Of a stretch of DNA of 57,773 nt, positions 1 through 9,542 are shown one piece after another. The stretch is from Acholeplasma equifetale ATCC 29724. GTDB taxonomy: Bacteria; Bacillota_I; Bacilli_A; Acholeplasmatales; Acholeplasmataceae. Position 1 is the stretch's first letter. The number at the start of each line of letters is the position of its first letter. The stretch is from positions 1 to 57,773 of the forward strand of contig NZ_JHXL01000009.1 in NCBI RefSeq assembly GCF_000687735.1, written 5' to 3'. The position numbers were made by a program, and so were the translations under genes. The notes beneath the pieces are model-generated. The model was given only the letters and a program-made list of their open reading frames with translations. It was not told where the DNA came from and did no database searches.

Positions 1-1
1 C

Positions 2-145
2 AGACGTATATCTAATGGACCTATTGAATCTACAAACTCTAAAATAAAAACTCTTATCAAAGCCTCTAATGGGATTAGAGACTTTAGAAGATTAAGAAAC
101 AAAATTATGTATTCTATCAACAAAGATACACCACTTAAAAACTAA
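2..145 (+). CDS. Transposase, ISL3-type, C-terminal fragment (cut by window start)
   Basis: An open frame enters from the window edge and gives 47 residues ending in TAA. The fragment starts RRISNGPIEST, continues NSKIKTLIKASNGIRDF and ends in RRLRNKIMYSI plus a short tail. The N-G-x-x-E-x-x-N-x-x-I-K pattern followed by G-I-R-x-F-x-x-L-R matches the conserved C-terminus of ISL3/IS1001-family DDE transposases. The catalytic core lies outside the window. It runs in the same direction as the transposase start at 57585, so both may belong to copies of one element. The family call rests on a short stretch. Confidence 0.7.
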   Translation, partial: RRISNGPIESTNSKIKTLIKASNGIRDFRRLRNKIMYSINKDTPLKN

Positions 146-182
146 AAATAATTATAGATTTATCGTTACAGTAAACAAAAAA
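146..182 (+). mobile_element. Probable right end of the ISL3-type element
   Basis: The 37 bases after the transposase stop contain CGTTACAG at 164-171. Its reverse complement CTGTAACG occurs in the leader of the transposase at the other end (57558-57565), and both sites lie next to similar TAAAT/TATAA sequence. This looks like an imperfect subterminal inverted repeat of one element. The exact outer end is not defined because the bases beyond it match poorly. Confidence 0.4.
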
Positions 183-272
183 TGGAGGTACCTCCACATC
201 TGTTATAGGTGTGGTGTACCTCCATATATGTTATAGGTCGATATGGATTAAACCTCCATATTAGTTATAGGA
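183..272. repeat. Three 22-bp CCTCC...TATAGG repeat units with a palindrome
   Basis: Three related units lie at 189-210, 217-238 and 251-272. Each has the form acctccayatntgttatagg with a few changes. The first unit overlaps a perfect 14-bp palindrome, TGGAGGTACCTCCA (183-196). On the minus strand the palindrome is followed by six T, so it could end the gcv transcript. The same unit appears as a long inverted pair near the other end (57440-57506), beside the second transposase fragment. It may be an IS-associated repeat or a separate small repeat family. Confidence 0.7.
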
Positions 273-281
273 CCTTTATTT

Positions 282-1727
282 TTATAAATCTTGATATTTA
301 ACTTTAGGTTCTCTTGCAGCTTTAGCTTCATCCAACTTTTTAACTGGTGTTTGATAAGGTGCATGAAGAACCAATTCGGGATTTTCATGAGCTTCTAATG
401 CAATCTTTCTTAACGCATTTATAAAATCATCTAAGGTTTCTTTACTTTCAGTTTCAGTTGGCTCAATCATCATGGATTCATTAAAAATTAGTGGGAAATA
501 AATTGTAGGTGCATGGAACCCATAATCAAGTAATCTTTTGGCGATATTTAATGTTTTAACATGAGTAGATTTATCAATTAAACCATTAAATACGAATTCA
601 TGCATTGTATTTTCTAAAATAGGTAATTGATATTGATCTTTTAAAGATGCCTTAATATAGTTAGCGTTTAAGTTTGCAAGTTTTCCGACATGTTTTAAGT
701 TTTCTCTACCTAAAGAGCGAATATAGACGTATGCACGAAGATAAACAGAAGCATTACCAAAGAAATTTGATAGAGAACCGATAGAATCAATTGGTTCATA
801 AAAATCATAATATCCGTTTTTATCAACAACAATTGGTTTTGGTAAAAATTCTTTTAAGAAAGATTTAACACCTACAGGTCCTGAACCTGGTCCACCACCA
901 CCGTGTGGTGTTGAAAACGTTTTATGTAAATTAAGATGAGTAATGTCAAATCCCATATCACCGGGACGACTAATACCTAACAGCGCGTTTAAATTTGCAC
1001 CGTCATAATAAAGTAATCCACCAACATCATGAACAAGTTTAGAAATTTCTAAAATATCTTTTTCAAATACACCAGCGGTGTTAGGATTCGTAAGCATTAA
1101 TCCTGCAACCTCATCATTTAAAACAGTTTTTAATGCTTCGATATTCATTGTACCATCTTGATTAGACTTAATTTCAATAACTTCAAATCCAGCAACAGAA
1201 GCACTAGCGGGGTTTGTTCCATGTGCACTATCTGGGATGATAATCTTAGTTCTTTTGAAATCTTTATTTTTTTCATGGTATTTTTTAATTATCATTAAAC
1301 CTGCTAATTCCCCATGTGCTCCAGCATAAGTATTTAAACTATACGCATCCATACCGGTAATTTCAGATAAATAAGATGATAGTTCAGTATAAATTCGTAA
1401 GAACCCTTGTTGTGTTTTGGCAGGTTGTAAAGGATGAATTTCGCTAAAGCCTTTCAATGTTGCAAGTTCATCATTAATTTTAGGATTATATTTCATTGTA
1501 CAAGAACCAAGAGGATAGAAGTTTGAATCAATACCAAAGTTCTTTTGTGAAACCTTTGTGTAATGACGAACTAAATCAAGTTCAGAAACTTCTGGTAAAT
1601 TTGCCTCACTTGTTCTTAAAAGATGTTCTGGTAAATTAATATTTTTAAAATCATTTTTATGTAAGTTATGTGAAATTCGATTTTTCCTTGAAATTTCAAA
1701 AATTAATTTATCGTAAGTGTTTAGCAT
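282..1727 (-). CDS. gcvPB: Glycine dehydrogenase (decarboxylating) subunit 2
   Basis: This is the larger half of the split P-protein, the PLP enzyme that decarboxylates glycine and passes the aminomethyl group to lipoyl GcvH. The PLP lysine is K269 in NLHKTFSTPHG, followed by a glycine-rich loop. SAHGTNPASA and NPNTAGVF are also typical of the family. A GTG nine bases earlier extends the frame, but the ATG at 1727 has AGGTAGGTGA a few bases upstream, so that start is used. It overlaps gcvPA by 20 bases, which suggests translational coupling for the 1:1 heterotetramer. Last gene of the gcv operon. Confidence 0.95.
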   Translation of the reverse strand: MLNTYDKLIFEISRKNRISHNLHKNDFKNINLPEHLLRTSEANLPEVSELDLVRHYTKVSQKNFGIDSNFYPLGSCTMKYNPKINDELATLKGFSEIHPLQPAKTQQGFLRIYTELSSYLSEITGMDAYSLNTYAGAHGELAGLMIIKKYHEKNKDFKRTKIIIPDSAHGTNPASASVAGFEVIEIKSNQDGTMNIEALKTVLNDEVAGLMLTNPNTAGVFEKDILEISKLVHDVGGLLYYDGANLNALLGISRPGDMGFDITHLNLHKTFSTPHGGGGPGSGPVGVKSFLKEFLPKPIVVDKNGYYDFYEPIDSIGSLSNFFGNASVYLRAYVYIRSLGRENLKHVGKLANLNANYIKASLKDQYQLPILENTMHEFVFNGLIDKSTHVKTLNIAKRLLDYGFHAPTIYFPLIFNESMMIEPTETESKETLDDFINALRKIALEAHENPELVLHAPYQTPVKKLDEAKAAREPKVKYQDL

Positions 1728-3036
1728 GAATTTCACCTACCTTTTTAACAAAGTCATTAATATCATTTGGACTTAACATTTCTGTATAAGCGAATAAGAA
1801 TTTTTGATCACCTAGATATTGTGGTCCAAGATAACCAAGTTCAAGTAAATCTTCTTCAAACTCTTTTGGATGAATTTTAGATTTTAAAACAAACTCATTA
1901 AAATGAGGTTTATGATATACTTCCTCAAAATAACCTGTTTGAATGAGTTTTTCTTTTAAAGTGTAAGCTCCATTTAGCAATGTTTTAGCAAGTTCAATAA
2001 ATCCATTTTTTCCAAGCCAAGATAAATAGATTGCTGCTGAGAGAGCCATTAAAGATTGGTTTGAGCAAATGTTTGAGTTTGCTTTTGCACGACGTATATG
2101 TTGTTCACGTGCTTGTAGTGTTAAGACAAATGCTCTTTTTCCAGATTCATCAGTTGTAACACCACATATGCGACCAGGTAATTTTCTTAGTAAATAATTT
2201 TTAGATGCTAAATAACCAGCATAAGCACCACCAGATGCTAGTGGCATACCTAAGGTTTGTAAGTCACCACAAGCAATGTCAGCACCTAATTCATTTGGTG
2301 TTTTAAGTAGTGCTAGTGATCTTATTTCGTGATTTAAAATGAATAAAGATTTATGTTTTTGGGTGTACTTAGATATATCATTGTAATCTTCAATAATTCC
2401 ATATTTATTTGGATTGCTTAAAATGATAGCAGCTGAGTTTTCTAATACTGAATCTAAATCTGAAAAATCAGTGACACCATCTTTTTCAGGTAATTCAACG
2501 AATTCAACATTTCTAAAATGTCCATATGTTTTAATGACATCAATCAATTTTGGATGTAATGTTTTAGAATAAATTATTTTTCTTTTTTGAGTATGAGAAA
2601 GTGCCATAAGCATCGCTTCAGCAGTAGCAGTAGGACCGTCATACATTGATGCATTTGTTACATCCATACCAGTAATTTCTAAAATTAAAGACTGATATTC
2701 GAAAATATATTGAAGTGTTCCTTGTGAAACCTCTGGTTGATATGGTGTATAAGAAGTTAAAAATTCTTGTCGGTTTGTTAAACTCTTAACAACAGAAGGG
2801 GTATAAACGTGATATGCACCATATCCTCGAAATATTTTTAATCTTTGGTTTAAGTTAGATAAAGATTCTAAGTGTTTAGATAATTCAATATCATCCATTT
2901 GATTTGGAATATGATAATCACGATGTAATATTAATTCTTTGGGTATATTGCAAAATAAGTCATCAAGGTTTGAAACCTCAATGACTTTTAGCATTTCTTT
3001 TATATCTTCTTCAGTATGTGGTAAGTATTTATGCAT
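1708..3036 (-). CDS. gcvPA: Glycine dehydrogenase (decarboxylating) subunit 1
   Basis: This is the N-terminal half of the split P-protein and pairs with GcvPB. The N-terminus MHKYLPHTEEDIKEML and the internal YTPYQPEVSQGTLQ and MYDGPTATAEA stretches are typical of GcvPA. It gives 442 residues, the usual length. A TTG lies 24 bases further upstream, but the ATG at 3036 follows AAAGGGGATGA with good spacing and matches the family start. It sits 27 bases after gcvH and overlaps gcvPB. Confidence 0.95.
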   Translation of the reverse strand: MHKYLPHTEEDIKEMLKVIEVSNLDDLFCNIPKELILHRDYHIPNQMDDIELSKHLESLSNLNQRLKIFRGYGAYHVYTPSVVKSLTNRQEFLTSYTPYQPEVSQGTLQYIFEYQSLILEITGMDVTNASMYDGPTATAEAMLMALSHTQKRKIIYSKTLHPKLIDVIKTYGHFRNVEFVELPEKDGVTDFSDLDSVLENSAAIILSNPNKYGIIEDYNDISKYTQKHKSLFILNHEIRSLALLKTPNELGADIACGDLQTLGMPLASGGAYAGYLASKNYLLRKLPGRICGVTTDESGKRAFVLTLQAREQHIRRAKANSNICSNQSLMALSAAIYLSWLGKNGFIELAKTLLNGAYTLKEKLIQTGYFEEVYHKPHFNEFVLKSKIHPKEFEEDLLELGYLGPQYLGDQKFLFAYTEMLSPNDINDFVKKVGEIHAKHLR

Positions 3037-3063
3037 AATTTCATCCCCTTTTATAGACAACTT

Positions 3064-3435
3064 TTAGTCTAATTGTCCTTCGTATTTTTCTACATCCATT
3101 AATTCATTTGATTCGTTAGGATTTGAAATTTCAATTTCGACAATCCAGTTATTAAATGGATCCTCATTAACTAATTCAGGATGATCAACTAATGCTTCAT
3201 TGACCTTTGTAACTGTACCACTTAATGGCATATAAAGGTCAGATGCTGATTTTACAGATTCAACAGCAGCAAATACATCGCCTTTATTGAATTTTGTACC
3301 AACGCTTGGTAAATCAAAAAAGACGATATCTCCTAAATGCATTGCAGCATAAGAAGATATACCTACAATACCTTTATTTCCATCAATTTTAATCCATTCG
3401 TGTGTATCTGAATATAAAACGTCATACTTTGTCAT
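3064..3435 (-). CDS. gcvH: Glycine cleavage system H protein
   Basis: This is the lipoyl carrier that shuttles the aminomethyl intermediate between P, T and L proteins. The lipoylated lysine is K62 in ESVKSASD, inside a biotinyl/lipoyl fold that begins SDTHEWIKIDG. It has 123 residues, near the family norm. The ATG is preceded by AAAGGAGTAA. It lies five bases after gcvT. In some Firmicutes GcvH also relays lipoate to other complexes. No lipoate ligase or L-protein gene is in the window, so those must lie elsewhere. Confidence 0.96.
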   Translation of the reverse strand: MTKYDVLYSDTHEWIKIDGNKGIVGISSYAAMHLGDIVFFDLPSVGTKFNKGDVFAAVESVKSASDLYMPLSGTVTKVNEALVDHPELVNEDPFNNWIVEIEISNPNESNELMDVEKYEGQLD

Positions 3436-3440
3436 GTTTA

Positions 3441-4520
3441 TTACTCCTTTACATTATTCTTTTTAACATAAAAACGTTTATTTCTTATGATTGCTTTAAC
3501 TAGCTTATTTCTAATCATAACATATACTTGTGTACCAATTCTACTATAATTTACATCAACTAATGCCATTGCTAAAGGTTTGTTTAATGATGGTGCTAAA
3601 TAACCTGTAGTAATATGTCCAATTTCTTTATCATCAACAAATATTTTATATCCTTCTCTAGGAACATTACGTTCAAGTAATTCAATACCTACAGATTTTC
3701 TTTTTTGAGACATCATTGATGCTAATAATGCTTTTTTACCAATGAAATTATCTTTTTCAAGTGAGACACCAAACATTAAACCTGCTTCATAAGGATTAAT
3801 CGTTTCATCGATTTCATGACCATATAATGGCATACTTGCTTCAAAACGAAGCGTATCTCTCGAACCTAAACCACAGGGTTTGATATTTAAAGATAAAAAT
3901 TGATGCCATAAATTGATAATTGCTTCATATGGTGCATAGATTTCAAAACCATCTTCCCCTGTATATCCTGAGCGAGAGATTATAAGTTCATATTGATCAA
4001 GATATGTTTCAATGAAAGTCATTGAAATGGAAGGCAATGATTTGAGAATTTTAGAAATAACTTCTTCAGATTTTGGTCCTTGAACAGCTAATATTCCATG
4101 TGTAAAACTTTGATCAGTAATCTTTACACGTTCATCTTTAAGATGTTCAAATAGATGTTTTAAAACTTTCTCTTTGTTGGATGCATTTACAACAAGCATG
4201 AATTTATTTTTATTGAATGGGTAAATCATTAAATCATCAATAATTCCGGCATTTTCATTTAGTAAGAAAGAATATTTCATTTTTCGCTCAATTGTTAATT
4301 TTTGACTTAACATATATTCTAAAAATGAATAAGCACCATCACCTTCAATAAGAATTTGTCCCATGTGAGAAATATCAAACATACCTACAAATTCTCTAAC
4401 TGTTAAATGTTCATCTTTTATACTAGAATAGTATAAAGGCATTATATATCCACCAAATGGTGTCATTGTAGCACCAAGCTTTATGTGTTCTTGATATAAA
4501 ATTGTCGTTTTATCGCCCAT
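3441..4520 (-). CDS. gcvT: Aminomethyltransferase (glycine cleavage T protein)
   Basis: This enzyme moves the methylene group from aminomethyl-GcvH to tetrahydrofolate and releases ammonia. TPFGGYIMPLYY, FDISHMGQI, GYTGEDGFE and GLGSRDTLRFEA are diagnostic T-protein motifs. An extended frame would begin nine codons earlier, but ATG 4520 lies just after GGAGATGA, so it is chosen (359 residues). It is the first gene of the operon gcvT-gcvH-gcvPA-gcvPB. No glycine riboswitch is visible in the short leader. Confidence 0.95.
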   Translation of the reverse strand: MGDKTTILYQEHIKLGATMTPFGGYIMPLYYSSIKDEHLTVREFVGMFDISHMGQILIEGDGAYSFLEYMLSQKLTIERKMKYSFLLNENAGIIDDLMIYPFNKNKFMLVVNASNKEKVLKHLFEHLKDERVKITDQSFTHGILAVQGPKSEEVISKILKSLPSISMTFIETYLDQYELIISRSGYTGEDGFEIYAPYEAIINLWHQFLSLNIKPCGLGSRDTLRFEASMPLYGHEIDETINPYEAGLMFGVSLEKDNFIGKKALLASMMSQKRKSVGIELLERNVPREGYKIFVDDKEIGHITTGYLAPSLNKPLAMALVDVNYSRIGTQVYVMIRNKLVKAIIRNKRFYVKKNNVKE

Positions 4521-4549
4521 GTTCATCTCCATATCTTTTATATACATTC

Positions 4550-4577
4550 ATTATAACAAACATTCACTTAGTGAATG
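4550..4577 (-). promoter_or_regulatory. gcv operon promoter with a perfect 17-bp palindrome
   Basis: On the minus strand a TATAAT (4550-4555) lies 29 bases upstream of the gcvT start. The perfect inverted repeat CATTCACT-T-AGTGAATG (4561-4577) covers the area between the expected -35 and -10. A factor bound there would block RNA polymerase, so this looks like an operator. There is no good -35 at ideal spacing. The regulator is unknown. Confidence 0.55.
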
Positions 4578-4626
4578 GATCTAACGATTATAAGATACGT
4601 GTTACAATATACTTGAGGTATTAAAA

Positions 4627-5325
4627 ATGAAAAAATATTTTGTCTTTTCAGATATACATGGTTCCTTGACACCACTTTTAGTTGGATTGGAAAAAGCTGG
4701 ATTTGATATTGATAATGAGTCTCATATTTTAATATCACTTGGTGATCATTTTGATAGAGGAATTGAAAATTTAAAAGTACTTGGATTTATTAAATATTTT
4801 GATCGAATGAATCGACTCATCATGATTAAAGGAAATCATGATGAATATTTAAGAAGATTTTTACTTGGTATTGATGATGGTATTATGAATATTCAATTTA
4901 ATGGAATGGGAAATACCGTGATTGAATTAGCTGATTCTTCTGCTAACTCAATGGAAAAAATAAGACGGTCTATTTTAAAAAGACACCCCTACACATTAGA
5001 TTTACTACAAAAAATGGTCGATCAATATGTACTGGGTAAGTACATATTTACACATGCGGGATTGGAATATAATAAAGAAAAGGGTTGGCATGTATATAAT
5101 TTTGCAAGAACAATATATTTTGTTGAAAATTTTGACCCAAAAGACAACTATTATGTTTTTGGACATACTCATGCTGAAATATTAAATAAATATTTTTATA
5201 ATAAAGAAAGTCATGAGCCATTTCGATATAAAAATTTCATAGGTATTGATACGAAAACAATTATTAGTAAAAAAGTGAATGTATTAGTTTTTGATGAAAA
5301 TGGAAATGAAATTACAAATCAGTAA
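4627..5325 (+). CDS. Calcineurin-like metallophosphatase
   Basis: A 232-residue PPP-type metallophosphoesterase. All metal-binding motifs are present: SDIHG (D9, H11), GDHFDRG (D40, D43), KGNHD (N70, H71), FTHAG and FGHTHAE. The order and the GDxxDRG/GNHD pair match bacterial serine/threonine protein phosphatases and ApaH-like diadenosine tetraphosphatases. The substrate cannot be told from sequence. It is a single-gene unit, divergent from gcvT, with TTGAGGT upstream of the ATG and a hairpin terminator after the stop. Confidence 0.85.
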   Translation: MKKYFVFSDIHGSLTPLLVGLEKAGFDIDNESHILISLGDHFDRGIENLKVLGFIKYFDRMNRLIMIKGNHDEYLRRFLLGIDDGIMNIQFNGMGNTVIELADSSANSMEKIRRSILKRHPYTLDLLQKMVDQYVLGKYIFTHAGLEYNKEKGWHVYNFARTIYFVENFDPKDNYYVFGHTHAEILNKYFYNKESHEPFRYKNFIGIDTKTIISKKVNVLVFDENGNEITNQ

Positions 5326-5328
5326 ATG

Positions 5329-5362
5329 AAAAAGGTAGACTTATTACAGCCTACCTTTTTTT
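5329..5362. terminator. Bidirectional terminator between the metallophosphatase gene and gpmI
   Basis: A 10-bp stem AAAAAGGTAG/CTACCTTTTT (5329-5338 with 5351-5360) runs into seven T on the plus strand and an A/T-rich tract on the other. It lies between two convergent genes. Confidence 0.85.
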
Positions 5363-5374
5363 AATGATTACATA

Positions 5375-6913
5375 CTATTTTTTAATAATAAGTGAAGAAC
5401 CAGTCATTGCTTCAGGTTTATTGATTCCTAATAAATCAAGTAATGTTGGAGCAACATCACATAAGGCACCATCATTTCTTAATTCTAAACCTTCTTTAGT
5501 GATAACACATGGAACCGGATTTGTTGTATGTGCAGTATGTGGATTACCTAATTCATCACGCATTTGTTCAGCGTTACCATGGTCTGCTAACACAATAGCA
5601 ACCCCACCTAATTCTTTAGTGATAACATCAACGATTTTACCCATGCATTCAACAGTAACTTCAACAGCTTTTGTAGTAGCTTCGATAGATCCAGTATGTC
5701 CAACCATATCAGGGTTTGCAAAGTTTAGAACCATTGTTTGGTATTTGTTAGTTCTCAATTCTGCAATCACTTTTTCTGTTAATTCATATGCTGCCATTTC
5801 AGGTTTAAGATCATAAGTAGCAACTTTTGGTGATTCAACTAAAATTCTTGTTGAATGAGCAAGTGGAACTTCTTTACCACCATCGAAGAAGAATGTAACG
5901 TGTGCATATTTTTCAGTTTCAGCAGCACGAATTTGACTTAAACCATTCTTTTCAATGACTTCACCATATAAATCTTCAAATGTTTGAAGTGGGAATGCTA
6001 ATTCACCTTTAACAGTTTCTTTATAATGCATCATAGAAACGAAGAAGATATTCTTTGGAGCTTTTGAAATATTAAGCATTGGTTTACCTTCAGTTACTAA
6101 TTCTTTAGTAGCTTCAGGGTTAGATAATGCAGTAGACATACGGATTGCACGGTCAGGACGGAAGTTTACAAAGATTACTGCATCGTTGTCTTTAATTAAA
6201 CCTAATGGATTAACAACAAATGGTTTGATAAATTCATCTGTAATACCTTCATCATAAGAACGTTTAATACCTTCTAATACATCATCAATTAATGGTGCTT
6301 CACCTAGAGTCATTGCATCAAATGCAAGTTGAATACGATCCCAGTTATTGTCTCTATCCATTGCATAATAGCGACCTGCTAATGTTGCAACATTATAACC
6401 ATAATCAACTAATGATTTTACATATTCATATCCAGATGTTTGAGGTGTATCGCGTCCATCAGTGAATGCATGTAAATAGGTTTGATCAATAACACCTTGT
6501 TCTTTAGCTAAATCGTATAATGCCTTAAAATGGTTAACATGTGAGTGAACACCACCATCAGAAACTAAACCCATGATGTGTAATTTTGTATTGTTTTTCT
6601 TCACATGATTGATTGCTTTTAAGAAGGCTTCGTTTTTAAAGAAACTACCATCTTTAATTGCAACATTGATACGTGAAAGTGATTGCCAAACAACTCTACC
6701 TGCACCTAAATTCAAGTGTCCGACTTCACTGTTTCCCATTTGACCTTCTGGTAAACCAACGGCTTCACCAGATGTATTTAAAGTCGTATTAGGATATTTT
6801 TTTAATAAATTGTCTAAATACTCAGTATTAGCAAGGGAAACTGAGTTAGAACTTGAAGGTTTAGCTAAGCCTAAACCATCCATGATAATTAAAGCTGCAA
6901 ATTTTTCTGCCAT
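5375..6913 (-). CDS. gpmI: 2,3-bisphosphoglycerate-independent phosphoglycerate mutase
   Basis: Glycolytic enzyme that interconverts 3- and 2-phosphoglycerate using two Mn ions and a phosphoserine intermediate. D12 (MDGLG) and nucleophile S62 (GQMGNSEVGHLNLG) are visible, with DGRDTPQTSG, NFRPDRAIRMS, ADHGNAEQM and NPHTAHTTNPVP further on. It has 512 residues, full length. The ATG at 6913 is chosen because GAGGT lies nine bases upstream; the ATG nine bases earlier abuts GAGGT with no spacer. It acts just before enolase, whose gene lies 1.2 kb away on the other strand. Confidence 0.96.
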   Translation of the reverse strand: MAEKFAALIIMDGLGLAKPSSSNSVSLANTEYLDNLLKKYPNTTLNTSGEAVGLPEGQMGNSEVGHLNLGAGRVVWQSLSRINVAIKDGSFFKNEAFLKAINHVKKNNTKLHIMGLVSDGGVHSHVNHFKALYDLAKEQGVIDQTYLHAFTDGRDTPQTSGYEYVKSLVDYGYNVATLAGRYYAMDRDNNWDRIQLAFDAMTLGEAPLIDDVLEGIKRSYDEGITDEFIKPFVVNPLGLIKDNDAVIFVNFRPDRAIRMSTALSNPEATKELVTEGKPMLNISKAPKNIFFVSMMHYKETVKGELAFPLQTFEDLYGEVIEKNGLSQIRAAETEKYAHVTFFFDGGKEVPLAHSTRILVESPKVATYDLKPEMAAYELTEKVIAELRTNKYQTMVLNFANPDMVGHTGSIEATTKAVEVTVECMGKIVDVITKELGGVAIVLADHGNAEQMRDELGNPHTAHTTNPVPCVITKEGLELRNDGALCDVAPTLLDLLGINKPEAMTGSSLIIKK

Positions 6914-6946
6914 AATATTCATACCTCTTTTCTTATGTCCTTAATT

Positions 6947-6952
6947 ATTATA
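6947..6952 (-). promoter_or_regulatory. Probable -10 element of gpmI
   Basis: TATAAT on the minus strand, 34 bases before the chosen gpmI start. No convincing -35 hexamer is seen. Confidence 0.45.
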
Positions 6953-7013
6953 CTATTTTTATTGATAGAAAACGATAAATTATATTATGAAAATGCATTC
7001 ATAATGATATTAT

Positions 7014-7042
7014 TTGCACATAATGCACAATGATGGTAAAAT
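7014..7042 (+). promoter_or_regulatory. Promoter of the ribU leader
   Basis: TTGCAC (7014-7019) and TAAAAT (7037-7042) are separated by 17 bases. Transcription would start just before the FMN aptamer at 7061. Confidence 0.65.
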
Positions 7043-7060
7043 GTCTATGCAAACTAAATC

Positions 7061-7174
7061 ATCTTCGGGGCGAGGCGAAATTCCTCACCGGCAGTTAAAG
7101 TCTGCGAGCAAAGTATTCTTTGCAGGAACTTGTGAAATTCAAGTACCGACAGTATAGTCTGGATGGGAGAAGAT
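7061..7174 (+). promoter_or_regulatory. FMN riboswitch (RFN element)
   Basis: The conserved RFN blocks appear in order: GGGGCGAGGCGAAATTCC, CACCGGC, a variable arm, GAACTTGTG, ACCGACAGT, and GGATGGGAGAAGAT at the end. The closing P1 stem is ATCTTC (7061-7066) with GAAGAT (7169-7174). It precedes a terminator and ribU, so bound FMN should switch the riboflavin transporter off by transcription termination. Confidence 0.96.
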
Positions 7175-7202
7175 ATTGTTCATTTTTTGACGTCTTTTTT
7201 TG

Positions 7203-7238
7203 AGTTACCCGAAATGGTTTGTTTGGGTAACTTTTTTT
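7203..7238 (+). terminator. Riboswitch-controlled terminator before ribU
   Basis: An 8-bp stem AGTTACCC/GGGTAACT (7203-7210 with 7225-7232) is followed by seven T. It sits between the FMN aptamer and the ribU Shine-Dalgarno site, as expected for a riboswitch expression platform. Confidence 0.9.
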
Positions 7239-7258
7239 GTCGAAGGAGGATGTTATTA

Positions 7259-7978
7259 ATGAGTCAAAACCACTATCTCATTAAAAAAATGATATATTTA
7301 GTTACTCTTACAGCCATTTCTGTTGTCTTGGGGTTATTTGAAATACCTCTGGCACCAGGAGTAGATTGGCTAAAACTTGATTTAAGTGAGGTTATAGTCC
7401 TAATCACTTTTATGATTTTAGGATTTAAAAACACCTTTATCTTGATAATTTTAAGAGGTATTACACGACAATTTATTCAAGGAGATCTATTAATACCGAC
7501 AGAACTATGGGGAGAAGTGATTGCACTTATTGCGAGTTTAACGCTTGTTGGTTCATATTATCTATTATCTAGATTATTAGGCCGTCACGATAAACCACTT
7601 TTTAATGCAGCCTATTCTTCAGAACCATTTAAGTTTTGGGAAAGTATTGTAATCATTTTTGGTGTGACAATTATTTTATCTTTTGTATTGTTACTATCTA
7701 ATATTTTTGTTACAACACCTGTGTATTTATCACTTTTATCTTCATACAGTGGTGTTATTCAGTTAAATGGGTTCCATTTTACAGTATTCTCATTGTTAGA
7801 AGATCCAGGTATGATGAATGTATTTGGTCTTAATTTGTCAAGCTGGGAAGCATATACAACTTTTATACTCGTAAATTACGGTTTACTTAATGTAAGTAAA
7901 GGTTTACTTACAACTTTAATTACATTACCATTAAGAGAACGTTTAGTATATTTCAATTTATTCCAAAATGTTCGTTAA
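7259..7978 (+). CDS. ribU: Riboflavin ECF transporter S component RibU
   Basis: A hydrophobic 239-residue protein with about five or six membrane helices. It is the substrate-binding subunit that captures riboflavin and works with shared EcfA, EcfA' and EcfT subunits, which are not in the window. The N-terminal MIYLVTLTAISVVLGLFEIP and VDWLKLDLSEVIVLI segments are typical of RibU, and the FMN riboswitch upstream supports the substrate. The frame is open from 7163, but those codons lie in the riboswitch and terminator. ATG 7259 has AAGGAGG upstream and is the real start. Confidence 0.9.
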   Translation: MSQNHYLIKKMIYLVTLTAISVVLGLFEIPLAPGVDWLKLDLSEVIVLITFMILGFKNTFILIILRGITRQFIQGDLLIPTELWGEVIALIASLTLVGSYYLLSRLLGRHDKPLFNAAYSSEPFKFWESIVIIFGVTIILSFVLLLSNIFVTTPVYLSLLSSYSGVIQLNGFHFTVFSLLEDPGMMNVFGLNLSSWEAYTTFILVNYGLLNVSKGLLTTLITLPLRERLVYFNLFQNVR

Positions 7979-8017
7979 TTAAGAAGTGCAATTGTAAAAA
8001 TAGGATTATAAACCTGA

Positions 8018-8032
8018 AGTATACGCTTTCAT
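8018..8032 (-). promoter_or_regulatory. cre-like site upstream of eno
   Basis: The minus-strand sequence ATGAAAGCGTATACT fits the relaxed cre consensus WTGNAANCGNWNNCW at every defined position. It ends 12 bases before the eno -35. In Firmicutes, CcpA bound upstream of a promoter can activate glycolytic genes. No ccpA gene is in the window, so the function is inferred. Confidence 0.4.
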
Positions 8033-8044
8033 TTACTGAGTTTA

Positions 8045-8072
8045 TTGTAAATAAATATAATTAAGGTATAAT
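8045..8072 (+). promoter_or_regulatory. eno promoter
   Basis: TTGTAA (8045-8050) and TATAAT (8067-8072) with a 16-base spacer, 46 bases before the eno ATG. Confidence 0.65.
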
Positions 8073-8076
8073 ATAA

Positions 8077-9414
<1,338 letters not shown>

Positions 9415-9427
9415 GTTAATTTAAATA

Positions 9428-9462
9428 AAGAGTGCTTAGACTAAATAAGCATTCTTTTTTTT
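9428..9462 (+). terminator. Terminator after eno
   Basis: Stem GAGTGCTTA/TAAGCATTC with one G-T pair and a seven-base loop, followed by eight T. Confidence 0.85.
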
Positions 9463-9542
9463 ATATAAAGACTTCTGCAAAAAAATAGTCAAAAATATAT
9501 AATTATTTATGTTAAAATATTATATATAGATAGAGGTGTAAT

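Noticed and set aside
189-272. CRISPR array
   Set aside because: Only three imperfect 22-bp units with gaps of six and twelve bases; no spacers of regular length and no cas genes.
4521-4626. Glycine riboswitch before gcvT
   Set aside because: The interval is only 106 bases and lacks the conserved glycine-aptamer cores. The palindrome is a better control candidate.
5364-5816. Plus-strand 150-codon ORF
   Set aside because: It is antisense to gpmI, whose motifs are complete in the opposite frame. It has no ribosome site and its product resembles nothing.
7163-7258. Upstream extension of ribU from ATG 7163
   Set aside because: These codons lie in the FMN riboswitch and the terminator. ATG 7259 has a strong AAGGAGG.
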